A stretch of DNA of 64,000 nt from Fagopyrum homotropicum (Eukaryota; Streptophyta; Magnoliopsida; Caryophyllales; Polygonaceae). The notes beneath the pieces are model-generated. The model was given only the letters and a program-made list of their open reading frames with translations. It had not been told where the DNA came from and searched no databases. The DNA is taken from positions 123,017,235-123,081,234 of the forward strand of contig BSWB01000004.1 of the NCBI GenBank assembly GCA_033239125.1, read 5' to 3'. Shown piece after piece: positions 23,101 through 34,765 of this stretch (position 1 is the stretch's first letter; each line of letters starts with the position of its first letter). The position numbers and the translations under genes are program-made.

Positions 23101-26005
23101 TTACTATCTAAACCAACAAAGACAGGGAATGTGCGTATGACAATATGGCTTGCCTTTTCAAAAAGAAAATCATTCTTTGCTGCAGCATAGCCTGTAAAAG
23201 CAAAGTACTCACAAGTGAAACCAAAGAGATATTAATATATCTATGCAGAATGAAAGATTACGTGACATTACATAATCTAACAGAAACAGTAACGAAGCAA
23301 GTGATCATGGATATTGCTTCTATGCATGCATTTGCAATCCAATTGTGTTGACCTTTTTTTTACTCTGCGATCTCTATAATATTCATTTTTAAACAGCTAA
23401 GGAAGGCTTCAATCGAAAGTCCTAGAATGTTATCATCTTAACTTCCATCCCTCTTGTTCTAGATCAATAAGTTATCTTGTTAGTTGTTCACAGCAACTTC
23501 AACATTGTTATTCTTGGAGTATAATTCTACCGAAACAAAATATGGAAGCACCAACTGTGTCTTCTCAAACTGTATCTTAGGTATAAAGATATATAAACAA
23601 TTGTATAATTGGCCATTACTTGCTCTATATGTATCATTTACATAATAATGAAGTATGAAAAGCTCCATAGTCCTTACCGAAAACTTTTGTAGTCAGCTTG
23701 ACAGGTCTCATTTCTTCACCAAATCTGCAGATGGATTGTATAACAAATAGAATGAGCTGTCCAATTTTAAAAACAAAAGAGAAACAAATTGGATATGCAC
23801 AAAACACCTCTTCATCCCTTGAGGAGGTACTATAAGCCATTCAGCTGCATACATTAAGGTACCCATATTATTGCATAGCAAATCCGAAGTTTACAGATAT
23901 TCTTTGAAAAGCACACAAAGTAAAGAAGTATTGAGTTACCAAGGTCCTCAAGGTTTGGAATTGTAGCAGAAACAGCAGCAAAACGTACATGGGCTATAGG
24001 ATTCAAGTTCATTTGAGGGCTTCTTGCAAGCATTTTTATCCTACTTACTATTGCCTCCAAAGCAGCTCCACGGGGATCATTTAGTAAGTGGACCTCGTCA
24101 ATAAGAACAAGGGCTATGTCACTGAAAAAACTCAGACCATTTATGTTGAACCGAGACACAGAATCAAACTTCTGCACAAGAGGTATGTCCATTTAAGTGG
24201 TTAGGAGACACATTTCATAATGTATCAGTGATCAAGGAGCCTACAGATATTCTGATGAACATGTATAGGCAGCATATATATCTTGCAGTGTGACAAATCA
24301 GGATGAATGTATAAAAACTATACTATCTTATCATCTGTTTCTACGTACAAACCTCTGGAGTGGTTAATACAATATCTGCTTCATGAATATGCTTTATGCT
24401 ATAAGCTTCGTTATCACTTGTCAACTCTAGGCAAATTACTCCCCATGAACTAAACTTTTGGTTCCAATGTCGAAGTTTCTCTTGCACCAACGCTTTAGAA
24501 GGGGCTATGTATATCTGAGATAATATAAAAAGCACCAGTTGTTGATTTTGTATCAATTAGGAGAAAGCTTTTGGAGATAAGTTGTGTCCCCATAATCAGA
24601 AGAACACATCAATTTCTCATACATAGATAGAGATCACATCAGTTACTATTCTGATCCAAGCTATCATATTCATTGCAACACAAAAACAGTATAATGGCCT
24701 ACAAATTAACAGGAATTATTTGGTTGTAGGTGCTTTTGCAAGAAACAGAAGGCTCAATGCTAAACTATCAACCCTATTTGTGAAGAACAATAATCAGGTC
24801 AACTTTATAAAAATAAGCATTATCATGAATTTGTAAGTGGGGAAGGAATCTCAGATTTATAAGCTTCTGAAAACATTGTAGAGCTATGATCAATGTACTT
24901 ATTCAACCAAGGCTCCATTATAGATGCTCCAAATCAAAAAAAGAAAAAAAAAAAAAAAAGCAAAACCCACAGTTTTTGAAGTTCCCTTAGCATGGAAAAA
25001 CCTCCCATCTGCTGCAAGGAATCTTGACAGAAGCCTCAGGATGCACAGCTCAAAAAGGACCGTTTTTCCGCTCCCAGTTGGTGCAGAAACTACCATGTTA
25101 ACATCAGAGAGAAAACACACAGGAAAGCATTCACTCTGCAGTGAATTGAAGTACCTGTTCAGCATTATAGTAGTATCCATCAAATGAAACTCAACTATAA
25201 ATGAATCACAGTTTGGAATCTTTAGATATAAATATTTCTACAAGAACCTATTTTCCTTATCAGGAAAACTGTCGTAAAAGTTTTCAATTGACACATTCAG
25301 AGAAGCTTACAGATGACTTCTGTAGTAATTTAAGTATATACAATCACCGACAATAGGCTCAGATTCTATGAAAAAGCAAACATAATAGTAAGAAAACTAT
25401 ATAAATATTGGACAAAAAAGATAAGGACTTGACATTTTCTAGATTTTGCCTGGATATGATGCAAATGCAAGTCAAAGTCCAAACATTAGTAATCAACTTT
25501 ATGTGACGATTTTGGGGAGGACTTGACATTTTTTTAAGTTTTGCCTGAATATGATATAAATACAAGTCAAAGTCCAAAATTAGTGATCACGGAATGCAGT
25601 GCTACACCAGTGCTCCAAAAGCTCAGAACTAGAAGACGGGCTCTGCAATGATGGAATTATAATTTTATATTTTCGTGAAAACAAAGACAGTACAACTAAA
25701 GCCTTTAGCACGTCTCTAGATAACAAAAAGGAGCATGACCTTCAAGATTATACGATCATCGTCTATGGATAATGATCTTTTCTGGAAGTCTTGTATGGCT
25801 TCAGATCAAGAAATCAGTATAATCCTAGATCTTTCAACAAATAAAGCAGCAACAAACTTTAAGTGGAATTCTCGTTGTTCACTTCCGCTACCAACTCAAC
25901 AAATGCTTGAGATTAAGGAATTAAAGAGAAACGATACCTAAAACTGAAAACTGACTGAAAAGACTGGGGCAATTCAAGGACAGATCTCAACGAATAAGAA
26001 TCCAT
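17191..26005 (-). CDS. MER3: MER3/HFM1-type meiotic DNA helicase (ROCK-N-ROLLERS orthologue), 27 exons
   Basis: Nuclear Ski2/Brr2-like DNA helicase of the ZMM pathway; family members extend joint molecules to make interference-sensitive meiotic crossovers. Exons in gene order: 26005-25938, 25154-24971, 24514-24353, 24171-23940, 23844-23808, 23724-23678, 23191-23154, 22986-22965, 22859-22647, 22533-22377, 22300-22249, 21955-21884, 21756-21707, 21616-21499, 21424-21361, 21282-21199, 21105-20980, 20910-20714, 20626-20438, 20325-20077, 19962-19913, 19656-19639, 19145-19063, 18968-18764, 18663-18626, 18537-18154, 17702-17191. They total 3651 bases, one open frame of 1216 codons plus stop, with every junction in phase. 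Walker A is at residues 48-54 (PTGSGKT), the DEVH box at 163-166, SAT at 206-208, motif V in exon 10 and motif VI at 405-412. The Sec63 region follows, with helix-hairpin-helix PGIGMVTA near 697, then a charged tail. Exons 7 and 14 seem to use GC donors. Start chosen because MDSYSLRSV directly precedes the conserved N-terminus. Confidence 0.93.
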
Positions 26006-26460
26006 TTGCAAGTTCGCTCGATTGTTCACCTGGAACCACCAAAACGAAAGCAACAATCCGAAACTACACAATTCAGCGTAATCAGCACATAAACCTCGCA
26101 TGTAACAGTAGACATATCGGAGAAGCCTCCATTTAACCGCAAATTCTCCAAACGTAAACCGATGGATTTATGAAGATGAAAAAATAAAATTGAGTGCGAT
26201 ATAGAAACGACTAATCGCACCGGAAACGCCAATGCGAGGGATCTTCTCTGGGGGTTTTGACGGCTTTATGCAGGCGATGAATATGCCAATAACCGATCGC
26301 GGGACCGCCGTGCAGCTCCGATTGCTCAAGTCAGAAGTGAGACAAATGATCTCTGTTGGTTGAGGGCGGGAAACGAGAACGTTGGAGACAGCGAATGTGA
26401 TAAAGTGATTAACACGAGGGCATAACGGGAATGTTAGACGTACCTGCGAAAAACCCTATT
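26006..26460 (-). promoter_or_regulatory. MER3 5' untranslated and promoter region with E2F-type site
   Basis: No competing gene. On the minus strand TTTCCCGCCC lies at 26373-26364, about 360 bases before the MER3 ATG. TTTCCCGC is the canonical E2F-DP binding sequence. The region is GC-richer than its surroundings. Whether the site is used is inference. Confidence 0.55.
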
Positions 26461-27010
26461 TGTATTAAGTATGTAAAGTGCGTAGTTTCGCTTTTCGCAT
26501 TTGGGTTCAAATTACGCGTTTGACAAGCGTAGTTGAAAAGTCGTCCTGAGCCGGTTGGATCCGATTGACATTGTTTTTAAATAACTTTAAATTCGGTAAG
26601 GGTATGCGTAGTTAGGATTTTTGTAGAGAAAAACTTCAACTACGCTTCTCAAAAGCGTAGTTGAACTGTTAAAAGTAAACTTTGGTAATGGAAATCAAAG
26701 TTGAAGTTTTTTTTTTTAAAATTCACTCCAACTAAGCTTGTCAATAGAGTAATTGGAGTTTTTTTTTTTTTAATTCAACTTTGGTAATGAGAATCAAAGT
26801 TAAAGATCATTTTTTTAAAAAAAAATCAAAAAAATTACTCAAACTACGCTTGCCAATAGAGTAGTTGGAGTTTTTTTTTTAATTCAACTTTAACTACACT
26901 TACCATCAGTGTAGTTCATAGGCTCCTATCGGCTTCGCATCGGCTCCAACTACGCACGCCACAAGCGTAGTTAGATTTTGGAGCTGAAACGCGTTTCGCG
27001 TGCGTAGTGT
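26461..27010. repeat. Ladder of short hairpins built on CAACTACGCTT
   Basis: At least five inverted repeats share the arm CAACTACGCTT / AAGCGTAGTTG: about 26509-26535, 26635-26665 (13-bp perfect arms), 26724-26759, 26838-26870 and 26948-26972, plus a variant at 26885-26920. Between them is a second small palindrome, AACTTTGGTAATGNNAATCAAAGTT, with runs of T. The arrangement resembles the hairpin-rich ends of plant DNA transposons, but I see no transposase and cannot assign the type. Confidence 0.7.
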
Positions 27011-27039
27011 AGGTTACTAATAGCAATTTTTGCCGGTAC

Positions 27040-27120
27040 ATCTATCATCCGCCTTTTATAAACCAGGTGCATTTCGAATGCGTCAGAACTCACTCGTAGA
27101 TATATTGCGGATCCGCGAAA
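27040..27120 (+). repeat. Left terminal-like motif of a possible PMD-carrying element
   Basis: It contains GTGCATTTCGAATGCGTC (27067-27084) and ATTGCGGATCCGCGA (27104-27118). Both recur in inverted orientation, with small changes, at 40604-40621 and 40544-40558. The PMD gene remnant lies between the two. Confidence 0.5.
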
Positions 27121-27889
27121 TTTGCACAGTGCGAATGCGCATCAGGTGTTGATCTGGTCTTTCAAAAATAGTCGTTGGGTAATAGTAATTTGAAATATGA
27201 TTGTTGTTATTCGAGCGTTATGTATATATTGAAAGTCAAAGAAGAAGTCGATCAACCTCACAAACTCTCCAAAAAATCGGTATCAGAAATGACAACAAAA
27301 GACGATGAAGAGATATTGATTTCGTTCGATGATACAAATTTAGTCCACTCGAGGAATCAAAAAATATCTATTATTCTAATTTTTTATTAGGGTCAACCGA
27401 ATTATCCACGTGATGAAGGGACCGACTATTATGTTATGTTTGAAATTCGTTGTTTTTTCTACGATCGAGACTAAGTGTAATATGTTTTATTATTTTGATA
27501 TGTGTTGTTATTTTGTTATGACTAAGCGCAATATGTGTCATTATTTTGTTGTGTGTTGTTTTTTTGTTATGACTAATTAAAATACAGAATGTCAAACCGA
27601 AATACATAAAGTCAAAACAAAATATAATATATGTAATAACACAAGCTCCGAAGTAAACCGATATCAATCTTGTATTGACTTTGATGCCCTAACTTGAGAC
27701 GGCCCAATATGAACCTGATGTGCAACAAACTCATCATAAAGGGCATGTCACTCGGATACCAAGCATGGCTCACCACATGCAATAAGATCTCGGATACGTG
27801 CAAGGAGTGTGTACAAACACTATGATGGTACATACGTTTGTTAATAATTATTTAGATATTTCACTTATATAAAAGATGAAAAATTAATA
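27121..27889. other. AT-rich stretch downstream of the PMD remnant
   Basis: No recognisable gene. A 71-codon frame at 27175-27390 has no similarity I know. At 27480-27580 the phrase TTATTTTGTTATGACTAA and variants recur. The stretch is probably the 3' side of the minus-strand PMD gene. Confidence 0.4.
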
Positions 27890-28932
27890 AACACGTACCC
27901 GAGTATCTGAAATCGGAGTTGTAGGAGGGCAATCCGGTGGTGGAATTTGTACCGCGAAGCCGAGTAATACGAATGGGTGACCCCACTCACTGAATCAAAA
28001 CATGTAGTCCTTCAAAACATGTTATGGATCGGGAGCTGGAATCCGACCATCTAGTGATACTTTGTTCGTGATATCATGTCTACTTGACCATCTATCGTCC
28101 AAGGATTAAAATTGGACCTTGTACCCTATGCCGCCACTAGGCGGACAAGTCTCGAGAAGTGGGGTGATCCTACCTAGTGGGATGGTCTGCACATATCCAA
28201 ACTGTCGGAGAACCCTATCTCGCATATTGGGCTTGATAATGTCCTACTTGGATCGTTCCTCTTTATGTAGACACCGCAAACTTGCCCTCAAAGTCTAGAT
28301 GTCGATCACCATACGACGTAAACTTGATATTCTCACGTCTCCTATGGTATATCTACACACATAGTGATCTCAATCTCTCCAAGATCTGGGGTGGTGTCTT
28401 CGGGATAGCTAGTCTCGAAACCACCGAGCTGATCCATGCAATCCGGGATCCTCGGCCGCAGATGACTCAGTGAGACAAAATGTGCATATATCAAAAATTG
28501 TAAGCATTTAATTATGAGATATTCATTATTAATAGAATTATAAATGGATCGTATATAGGGTTCGAAAATTAATACATGTAAGAGAGATGTACAACCGTCA
28601 ATGGTCTTCACCTTAAGTCGTGAAGTGTCACCTACCATCATATACATGAATTTGTTAAATGAAAATTAGTCTCTGTATAAATGAATATGGAATTAGTTAA
28701 CTAAAGTGATAGTGGTAAGTACTAGTATAGATATGACAAGACGCCGGTGCACCATGCACGTGATCTTATGCGCCCGGGATCTCGAACAAGGCCAATCAAG
28801 CAAGGACGAATTCTGTTCGTCGACTTGTCAACGAATAGAGAGGAACCCATGAAGAATAAAATGAATACATCAACAATAGAGTCAACTGGGATGGATGGGT
28901 CATGACGTAACAGGGTAAATGTCATCCTTAAC
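27890..28932 (-). pseudogene. Plant mobile domain (PMD) protein remnant, C-terminal part
   Basis: PMD proteins (MAIL1/MAIN and 'phosphatase 7 long form' relatives) exist as host genes and as passengers of DNA transposons. Minus strand 28920-28730 reads FILFFMGSSLFVDKS, the most typical PMD block, followed by IGLVRDPGRIRSRAW. Further pieces are LSHLRPRIPD (about 28460) and RDRVLRQFGYVQTIPLGRI (about 28230-28170). Then comes a frame ending near 27900. Stops break the frame after about 28130. The N-terminal half lies beyond element D at 38805-39800 and joins in frame if D and one TTAAC are ignored. No function is expected now. Confidence 0.75.
28928..28932. repeat. Target site duplication TTAAC, left copy
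   Basis: Directly precedes the TG of the first D LTR and recurs at 38805-38809 after the CA of the third D LTR. One pair for the whole array. Confidence 0.85.
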
Positions 28933-29486
28933 TGATAGCATGAATTAATGTCTATATTTTGGGACTTGTTTAGACGTTTTATCTTCAATAATCTGCATGT
29001 TTGTATATATATTATGTGATTATATTGTCGTTTCATCTACCTTTGTGGAAATCGAGGTCTACACCTAGTTTTGCTGTAATCGTAGGTAAAATGGCACGTT
29101 TTGCATCAAAAAGGAGCAAAAGGAGCTATGGAGTCACTGGAGCTACATTCAGGAACTTAAGGAAACATCCAGGAAGCATAGCCATGGATTAGAGATTCAC
29201 CTTAGACCAGATTTGAGAGATTTCACATTCAGTTGTGATTCACCTCGGTTGACTACAAAGTCACCTCGACCGAGGTGATCCAGAGGAGTCGACTCGACCG
29301 AGGCGAACACCTGGGACGCGGCGAGAATATTCTATTCTTGGCTGAGATCTTTTATCTTTGGAAAGAGGATCTTATATTTTTGGGCTGAGTTCCTGGAAGG
29401 AAGAAGATAAGTTAGACCATATATTTTACCTATTTTTATGGGAAGAGATCTTTCTAAGATATCTTATCTTTGGAGAGTAATTTTCC

Positions 29487-29494
29487 TATAAAAA
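29487..29494 (+). promoter_or_regulatory. TATA box of D LTR 1
   Basis: TATAAAAA, about 180 bases downstream of the palindrome cluster and identical in context in all three D LTRs. Confidence 0.6.
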
Positions 29495-30084
29495 GGGTTG
29501 GATTTTCCACAAATCCATATCATGCTATACCACCGATTGTGTTTTATACACCGCTGCAGCCATACTCCAGTTGGGAGATTTGAAGAACCTTTTTGAAGGT
29601 TGAAGGAAGGAAGTATATAGCTTTAATAGCTTTTGAAGGGTTTTTGTAAGATCATCTTAGATTCCCTTCTTTGGCGATTGTCTTGTTGGATTTCTATCCA
29701 AGGAACGCTTGTTGGTTTTATAATTGATTCAGTTATTGAAGCCTTTCTCTTAAGGTTTTCTTGTTCAATTATTCTCTTTCTTCCCATATATTTGATTAAT
29801 ACTTTCATGATGATGAGTGGCTAATCTCTTTGTGTGATTCTAGGGTGATTGGCTGAAGGTTGTGGGAAAAACAATGATAGAATGATCTTAATCACAGTAG
29901 GACCCTGAAAGTTCGAGTCTTTACCTTAACCTTAAGGCATCTCGCTCAGTCGATGAACATCTCGGCCGGGGTGGAATTTGGCTGACCGAGGTGAATTATC
30001 TGATCCGAAACTAAGAGTTAAGTGTTAGAGTTTGCCAAATCCTATTCTTATTAGACCTTTCCTGGTTCAATGCAAGCCTAGGAT

Positions 30085-30344
30085 GAGACTTACCCGGTAA
30101 TTCCTTTGTTTGTTTACCTAAGATCATAAGTGTAGGTAATAAAGGTTTATCCTTTATTGGGGTTTGAATGTGCTTTCATCCCATCTTTGTGAGTTAGCCT
30201 GAGACTTACCCGGTAAAGGTTGATTCTATTCCCTTAGGTGGTGTGTTAGTTTGAGGTTATAGTTCTTTATCTTAATTCCTTGAGACTTACCCGGTAATAG
30301 GAGTTACGGTTTGGGATTAATGAGTAGTGAGACTTACCCGGTGA
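30085..30344 (+). repeat. Four spaced copies of GAGACTTACCCGGT in D LTR 1
   Basis: Copies start at 30085, 30201, 30282 and 30329 (spacings 116, 81, 47). The same set is present in LTR 2 (about 34145-34404) and LTR 3 (about 38207-38466). The intervening DNA is unrelated, so this is a dispersed motif and not a simple tandem repeat. Confidence 0.85.
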
Positions 30345-30688
30345 TCTATTCACACTTTAGTAACACCTTCCCTTTGCAAAATCTCAGCTTTGTCCGCTTA
30401 TCTTTAGATCTTGAGTTAGAACCACAACTAGATGCTTTAATCCCTAGAATTGCATATTTCCTTTATTGACTTTTATCATCTTTGATTGTTTTAATTGCTT
30501 GTGGTTAGTAATTGCTAAAGCTTACCTATTCCGACTTTGTTTCACTAAGTCCCTATGATCGACCCTTGGAATTCCTTACTTTTTACTACGATTGACCCGT
30601 ACACTGCGGGTTCGCATTCTTGTTTTAAGCTTACATCTAGGGTTATAAATTTAAAGCTTGCACACACCGTTAGGAGCGAACAAGTTTT

Positions 30689-30705
30689 TGGCGCCGTTGT
30701 CGGGG
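30689..30705 (+). other. Primer binding site, tRNA-Asp type (D interior 1)
   Basis: TGGCGCCGTTGTCGGGG starts 6 bases after the LTR. It differs by one base from the complement of the plant tRNA-Asp(GTC) 3' end. The second interior has the same site with one further change (34749-34765). Confidence 0.85.
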
Positions 30706-31558
30706 AGCGTATTATATTTCACCTTGCTTTTAGGTTAGCTCACAGGATTTTCAGTGAGACTCTTCTGGCGCGTACTGAGACGCCCCAGAAGGTCAGACAG
30801 GGGGAGCTTTTCAGCCTTTACTGCATGGTGACTAGAGGGATCCCAGACTTTGGCTTGATGCTGGCAGAGGATCTGCACAGGATCAAGGCCAAGGCGAAGA
30901 GAGATATCTGTTGCGGAGATGATCACTCGGAGGATACTAGTTCCCCGAGGACTTACTACGCCATATGTGGCGATGCCATGGGAGCCGACTACACCACAGG
31001 GGATCAGATGGTCACCCCAGTTCTCAGTGTATGATCCTCACTATTGGCAGACTGCTTGGATCCCACTGATAGAGGATACGAGAGAGGAAGCAGCTGCTGC
31101 AGCTACACCGGATGAGGAGGATGAGGTAGAGGATGCTAATGATGAGGATGATGATAGGGATGGTGGAGTTCCTATGGATACATGGACTGATACTGTTGGG
31201 ACGAGTGCGCCGGTCATTGACTTAGACGATGACGATACTGAGACCGCGCCGGCTGCATCACCAGTCCGACCTACTAGGCGTAGGGTACGCCGACAGAGAG
31301 ATCCGGAGGCTCACCGTCGGATCGATGATCTGACGGATCAGATGATAGACTCGTATGCTGCCCTTATTGTGGACATCCATGAGAGATTTGCTGACCAGCG
31401 CCGAGAGTTCGACCGCATGACTCATCAGATGCTAGAGAGCCAACACTAGCAACGCCGGATGATGGAGATCCAGTTTCAGCAGACTATGGGTTATCCATTT
31501 GACCCATTCCATTATCCGTACATGCCACCACCACCGCCACCGGATCGCAATCATTGAG
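30706..31558 (+). pseudogene. Accessory ORF remnant, C-terminal part (D interior 1)
   Basis: Begins directly after the primer site, with no gag or pol. HLAFRLAHRIFSETL and RTETPQKVRQGELFSLY match the accessory ORF of element C (HLALKIAHRVLSECL, RTETPQKIKTDELFLLY). Near 30930 a shift moves the frame, and the matching C segment of about 25 residues is missing. The second frame (to 31449) has TTPYVAMPWEPTTPQGIRW, then an acidic and a basic stretch, then a coiled region, a TAG at 31447-31449, and a last in-frame piece ending in a proline run at 31558. The protein class is Athila ORF1-like, with function unknown. Confidence 0.7.
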
Positions 31559-32992
31559 AGCTTGCAAGCGTTTCTTTCTTTATTTATTATGCAGCTCAGC
31601 TATATGTCCGGTGAGTACTTTATTTTCTTTAGACTTATTCTGACCCACTAGGACACTGTGTCCCAAGTATGGGGTGTTTATGTATTTTATTGACTTATGT
31701 GATGTATGACTCGACATTATCGGATATTTATGCTTTATTTTTCTTCTATGGTTTTATTTGAGATTACATGCATGCATACATGTTTTTTGATTGAGAAAAC
31801 ATCAAAAACTAGTTTAGAAAAAAAAAATTTTGACCTCGACCGGGACAGTTCTGGCCGAAAGAGGTACTTCACCTCGGTTGACCTAGAACACCTCGACCGA
31901 GGTGGTTTAACTGAGAGTTTTCGAAACGTTTTGTGCTTCTTATCTGGATATGATCTCAGTGAAGATCTTGTTTGCTGACTGGTTTTGAAATCTTTATATG
32001 TTTAAAAGGTTTTATGATATGTTTAAGTTGCTAAATGCTTTGTTTGAAATTTTTGGCATGTTTAATACTTTGTTTTTATCCAAATTATGTTGAATTTGAA
32101 GGTTGACACCGCAGGATAAGTTCTCTCACTTTCTTCCTGGAAAGACCAAGGCAATTCATTCTTCTCTCTTCTTCTTCTTGATCATGCTTAGCCCCTAATA
32201 TATATTTTTGCCTCCCTTTACCTATCCGGGAATTCGGAAGTAAGCAAAGTGGTGAAGTAAAAGTTGAGAAGTTGGCTTGAAGTGAAAGTGTTAGAAAGCA
32301 ATAAATAGGTTTGGGGAAGTCAATCATGATGATGAGTAACTCGGCACCATTCACATAGCCGGGTGTTTGTGTCTTGCCAAAGTCGGACTGAGCGATATTC
32401 CTAACGGGTCATGGTATGTGCATCAAGGGTTTGATGCATCTCAAGAAATTGATGATTGCTGATTTCTTAGGCTTCGGTTATGTGCACCTCTGTCCATGCA
32501 TCTTAAAAAGTAAAGTAAAAAAGAAAAAGTGTGAAATAAGCAAAGCTTATTGGTGGAAGATGTTGAAAGTCAAAGTGAAAGTGAAGTGATATCCTTTTCC
32601 CGAATTCTAGCATCACATTACCTTACATACATCCCTACCCTACACGTTTCTTGACCTTTCTTTTGGGAAGCCCTTGAGACCTCGAGCTTGTTGATTGACT
32701 TAGTGGTTTAAACTAGATTATACATGATTAATTTCTATGATTATGATTTATTATGCATTCTAACATTTTATGCAAAGATGAACAACTTTCTCATATTTAT
32801 AAAATGTTTTGATCATATTTTAATTTTAAATTCCATGAAGTATTCTCTTAGAGTGATCTATGATTGTAGCACACCATAAAAATATTTTTAAAAGACTTTT
32901 TCATTGATCTTTATGACTTATAATCCGTTCTATCTTATATTTTATATGCGGAACTTGTTTGGGGACAAGCAAGGGCTAAGTATGGGGTATTT
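31559..32992 (+). other. 3' non-coding part of D interior 1
   Basis: It contains an internal polypurine-like AAGTATGGGGTG (about 31665) and a palindrome cluster (about 31831-31904, with CACCTCGACCGAGGTG at 31889-31904). A block at 32305-32405 is nearly identical to element C at 54446-54546. Then come GGGACAAGCAAGGGCTAAG and the terminal polypurine tract just before the LTR at 32993. No credible gene. Confidence 0.7.
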
Positions 32993-34742
32993 TGATAGCA
33001 TGAATTATTGTCTATATATTGGGACTTGTTTAGATGTTTTATCTACAATAATCTGCATGTTTGTATATATATTATGTGATTATATTGTCGTTTCATCTAC
33101 CTTTGCAGGAATCGAGGTCTACACCTAGTTTTGCTGTAATCGTAGGTAAAATGGCACGTTTTGCATCAAAAAGGAGTAAAAGGAGCTATGGAGTCACTGG
33201 AGCTACATTCAGGAACTTAAGGAAACATCCAGGAAGCATAGCCATGGATTAGAGATTCACCTTGGACCAGATTTGAGAGATTTCACATTCAGTTGTGATT
33301 CACCTCGGTTGACTACAAAGTCACCTCGACCGAGGTGATCCAGAGGAGTCGACTCGACCGAGGCGAACACCTGGGACGCGGCGAGAATATTTTATTCTTG
33401 GCTGAGATCTTTTATCTTTGGAAAGAGGATCTTATATTTTTGGGCTGAGTTCCTGGAAGGAAAAAGATAAGTTAGACCATATATTTTACCTATTTTTATG
33501 GGAAGAGATCTTTCTAAGATATCTTATCTTTGGAGAGTAATTTTCCTATAAAAAGGGTTGAATTTTCCACAAATCCATATCATGCTATACCACCGATTGT
33601 GTTTTATACACCGCTGCAGCCATACTCCAGTTGAGAGATTTGAAGAACCTTTTTGAAGGTTGAAGGAAGGAAGTCTATAGCTTTAATAGCTTTTGAAGGG
33701 ATTTTGTAAGATCATCTTAGATTCCCTTCTTTGGCGATTGTCTTGTTGGATTTCTATCCAAGGAACGCTTGTTGGTTTTATAATTGATTCAGTTATTGAA
33801 GCCTTTCTCTTAAGGTTTTCTTGTTCAATTATTCTCTTTCTTCCCATATATTTGATTAATACTTTCATGATGATGAGTGGCTAATCTCTTTGTGTGATTC
33901 TAGGGTGATTGGCTGAAGGTTGTGGGAAAAACAATGATAGAATGATCTTAATCACAATAGGACCCTGAAAGTTCGAGTCTTTACCTTAACCCTAAGGCAT
34001 CTCGCTCAGTCGATGAACATCTCGGCCGGGGTGGAATTTGGCTGACCGAGGTGACTTATCTGATCCGAAACTAAGAGTTAAGTGTTAGAGTTTGCCAAAT
34101 CCTATTCTTATTACACCTTTCCTGGTTCAATGCAAGCCTAGGATGAGACTTACCCGGTAATTCCTTTGTTTGTTTACCTAAGATCATAAGTGTAGGTAAT
34201 AAAGGTTTATCCTTTATTGGGGTTTGAGTGTGCTTTCATCCCATCTTTGTGAGTTAGCCTGAGACTTACCCGGTAAAGGTTGATTCTATTCCCTTAGGTG
34301 GTGTGTTAGTTTGAGGTTATAGTTCTTTATCTTAATTCCTTGAGACTTACCCGGTAATAGGAGTTACGGTTTGGGATTAATGAGTAGTGAGACTTACCCG
34401 GTGATCTATTCACACTTTAGTAACACCTTCCCTTTGCAAAATCTCAGCTTTGTCCGCTTATCTTTAGATCTTGAGTTGGAACCACAACTAGATGCTTTAA
34501 TCCCTAGAATTGCATATTTCCTTTATTGACTTTTATCATCTTTGATTGTTTTAATTGCTTGTGGTTAGTAATTGCTAAAGCTTACCTATTCCGACTTTGT
34601 TTCACTAAGTCCCTATGATTGACCCCTGGAATTCCTTACTTTTTACTACGATTGACCCGTACACTGCGGGTTCGCATCCTTGTTTTAAGCTTACATCTAG
34701 GGTTATAAATTTAAAGCTTGCACACACCGTTTGGAGCGAACA
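32993..34742 (+). repeat. Element D LTR 2 (middle)
   Basis: Same 1750-bp length and layout as LTR 1. It serves both interiors: a 3' LTR for the first and a 5' LTR for the second. The main palindrome is at 33321-33338. Confidence 0.88.
33547..33554 (+). promoter_or_regulatory. TATA box of D LTR 2
   Basis: TATAAAAA in the same context as in LTR 1. Confidence 0.6.
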
Positions 34743-34765
34743 AGTTTTTGGCGCCGTTGTCGAGG

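Larger units (their letters stand above)
28933..30682 (+). repeat. Element D LTR 1
   Basis: TGATAGCATGAATT...GGAGCGAACA. Upstream of the TATA box lies a palindrome cluster (29241-29303, with TCACCTCGACCGAGGTGA at 29261-29278). A second cluster of related half-sites lies downstream (29961-29993). Four copies of GAGACTTACCCGGT are at 30085, 30201, 30282 and 30329. Small frames in the LTR are not genes. Confidence 0.88.

Noticed and set aside
22846..23351. Plus-strand open frames opposite MER3 (22846-23040 and 23145-23351)
   Set aside because: They are antisense to MER3 exons and introns, with no recognisable content.
26507..26975. CRISPR-like repeat array
   Set aside because: Plant nuclear DNA; units are imperfect hairpins with no regular spacers.
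29001..29192. 63-codon frame with a basic segment, present in all three D LTRs
   Set aside because: It lies wholly in the U3 part upstream of the TATA box, and its conservation follows that of the LTR copies.
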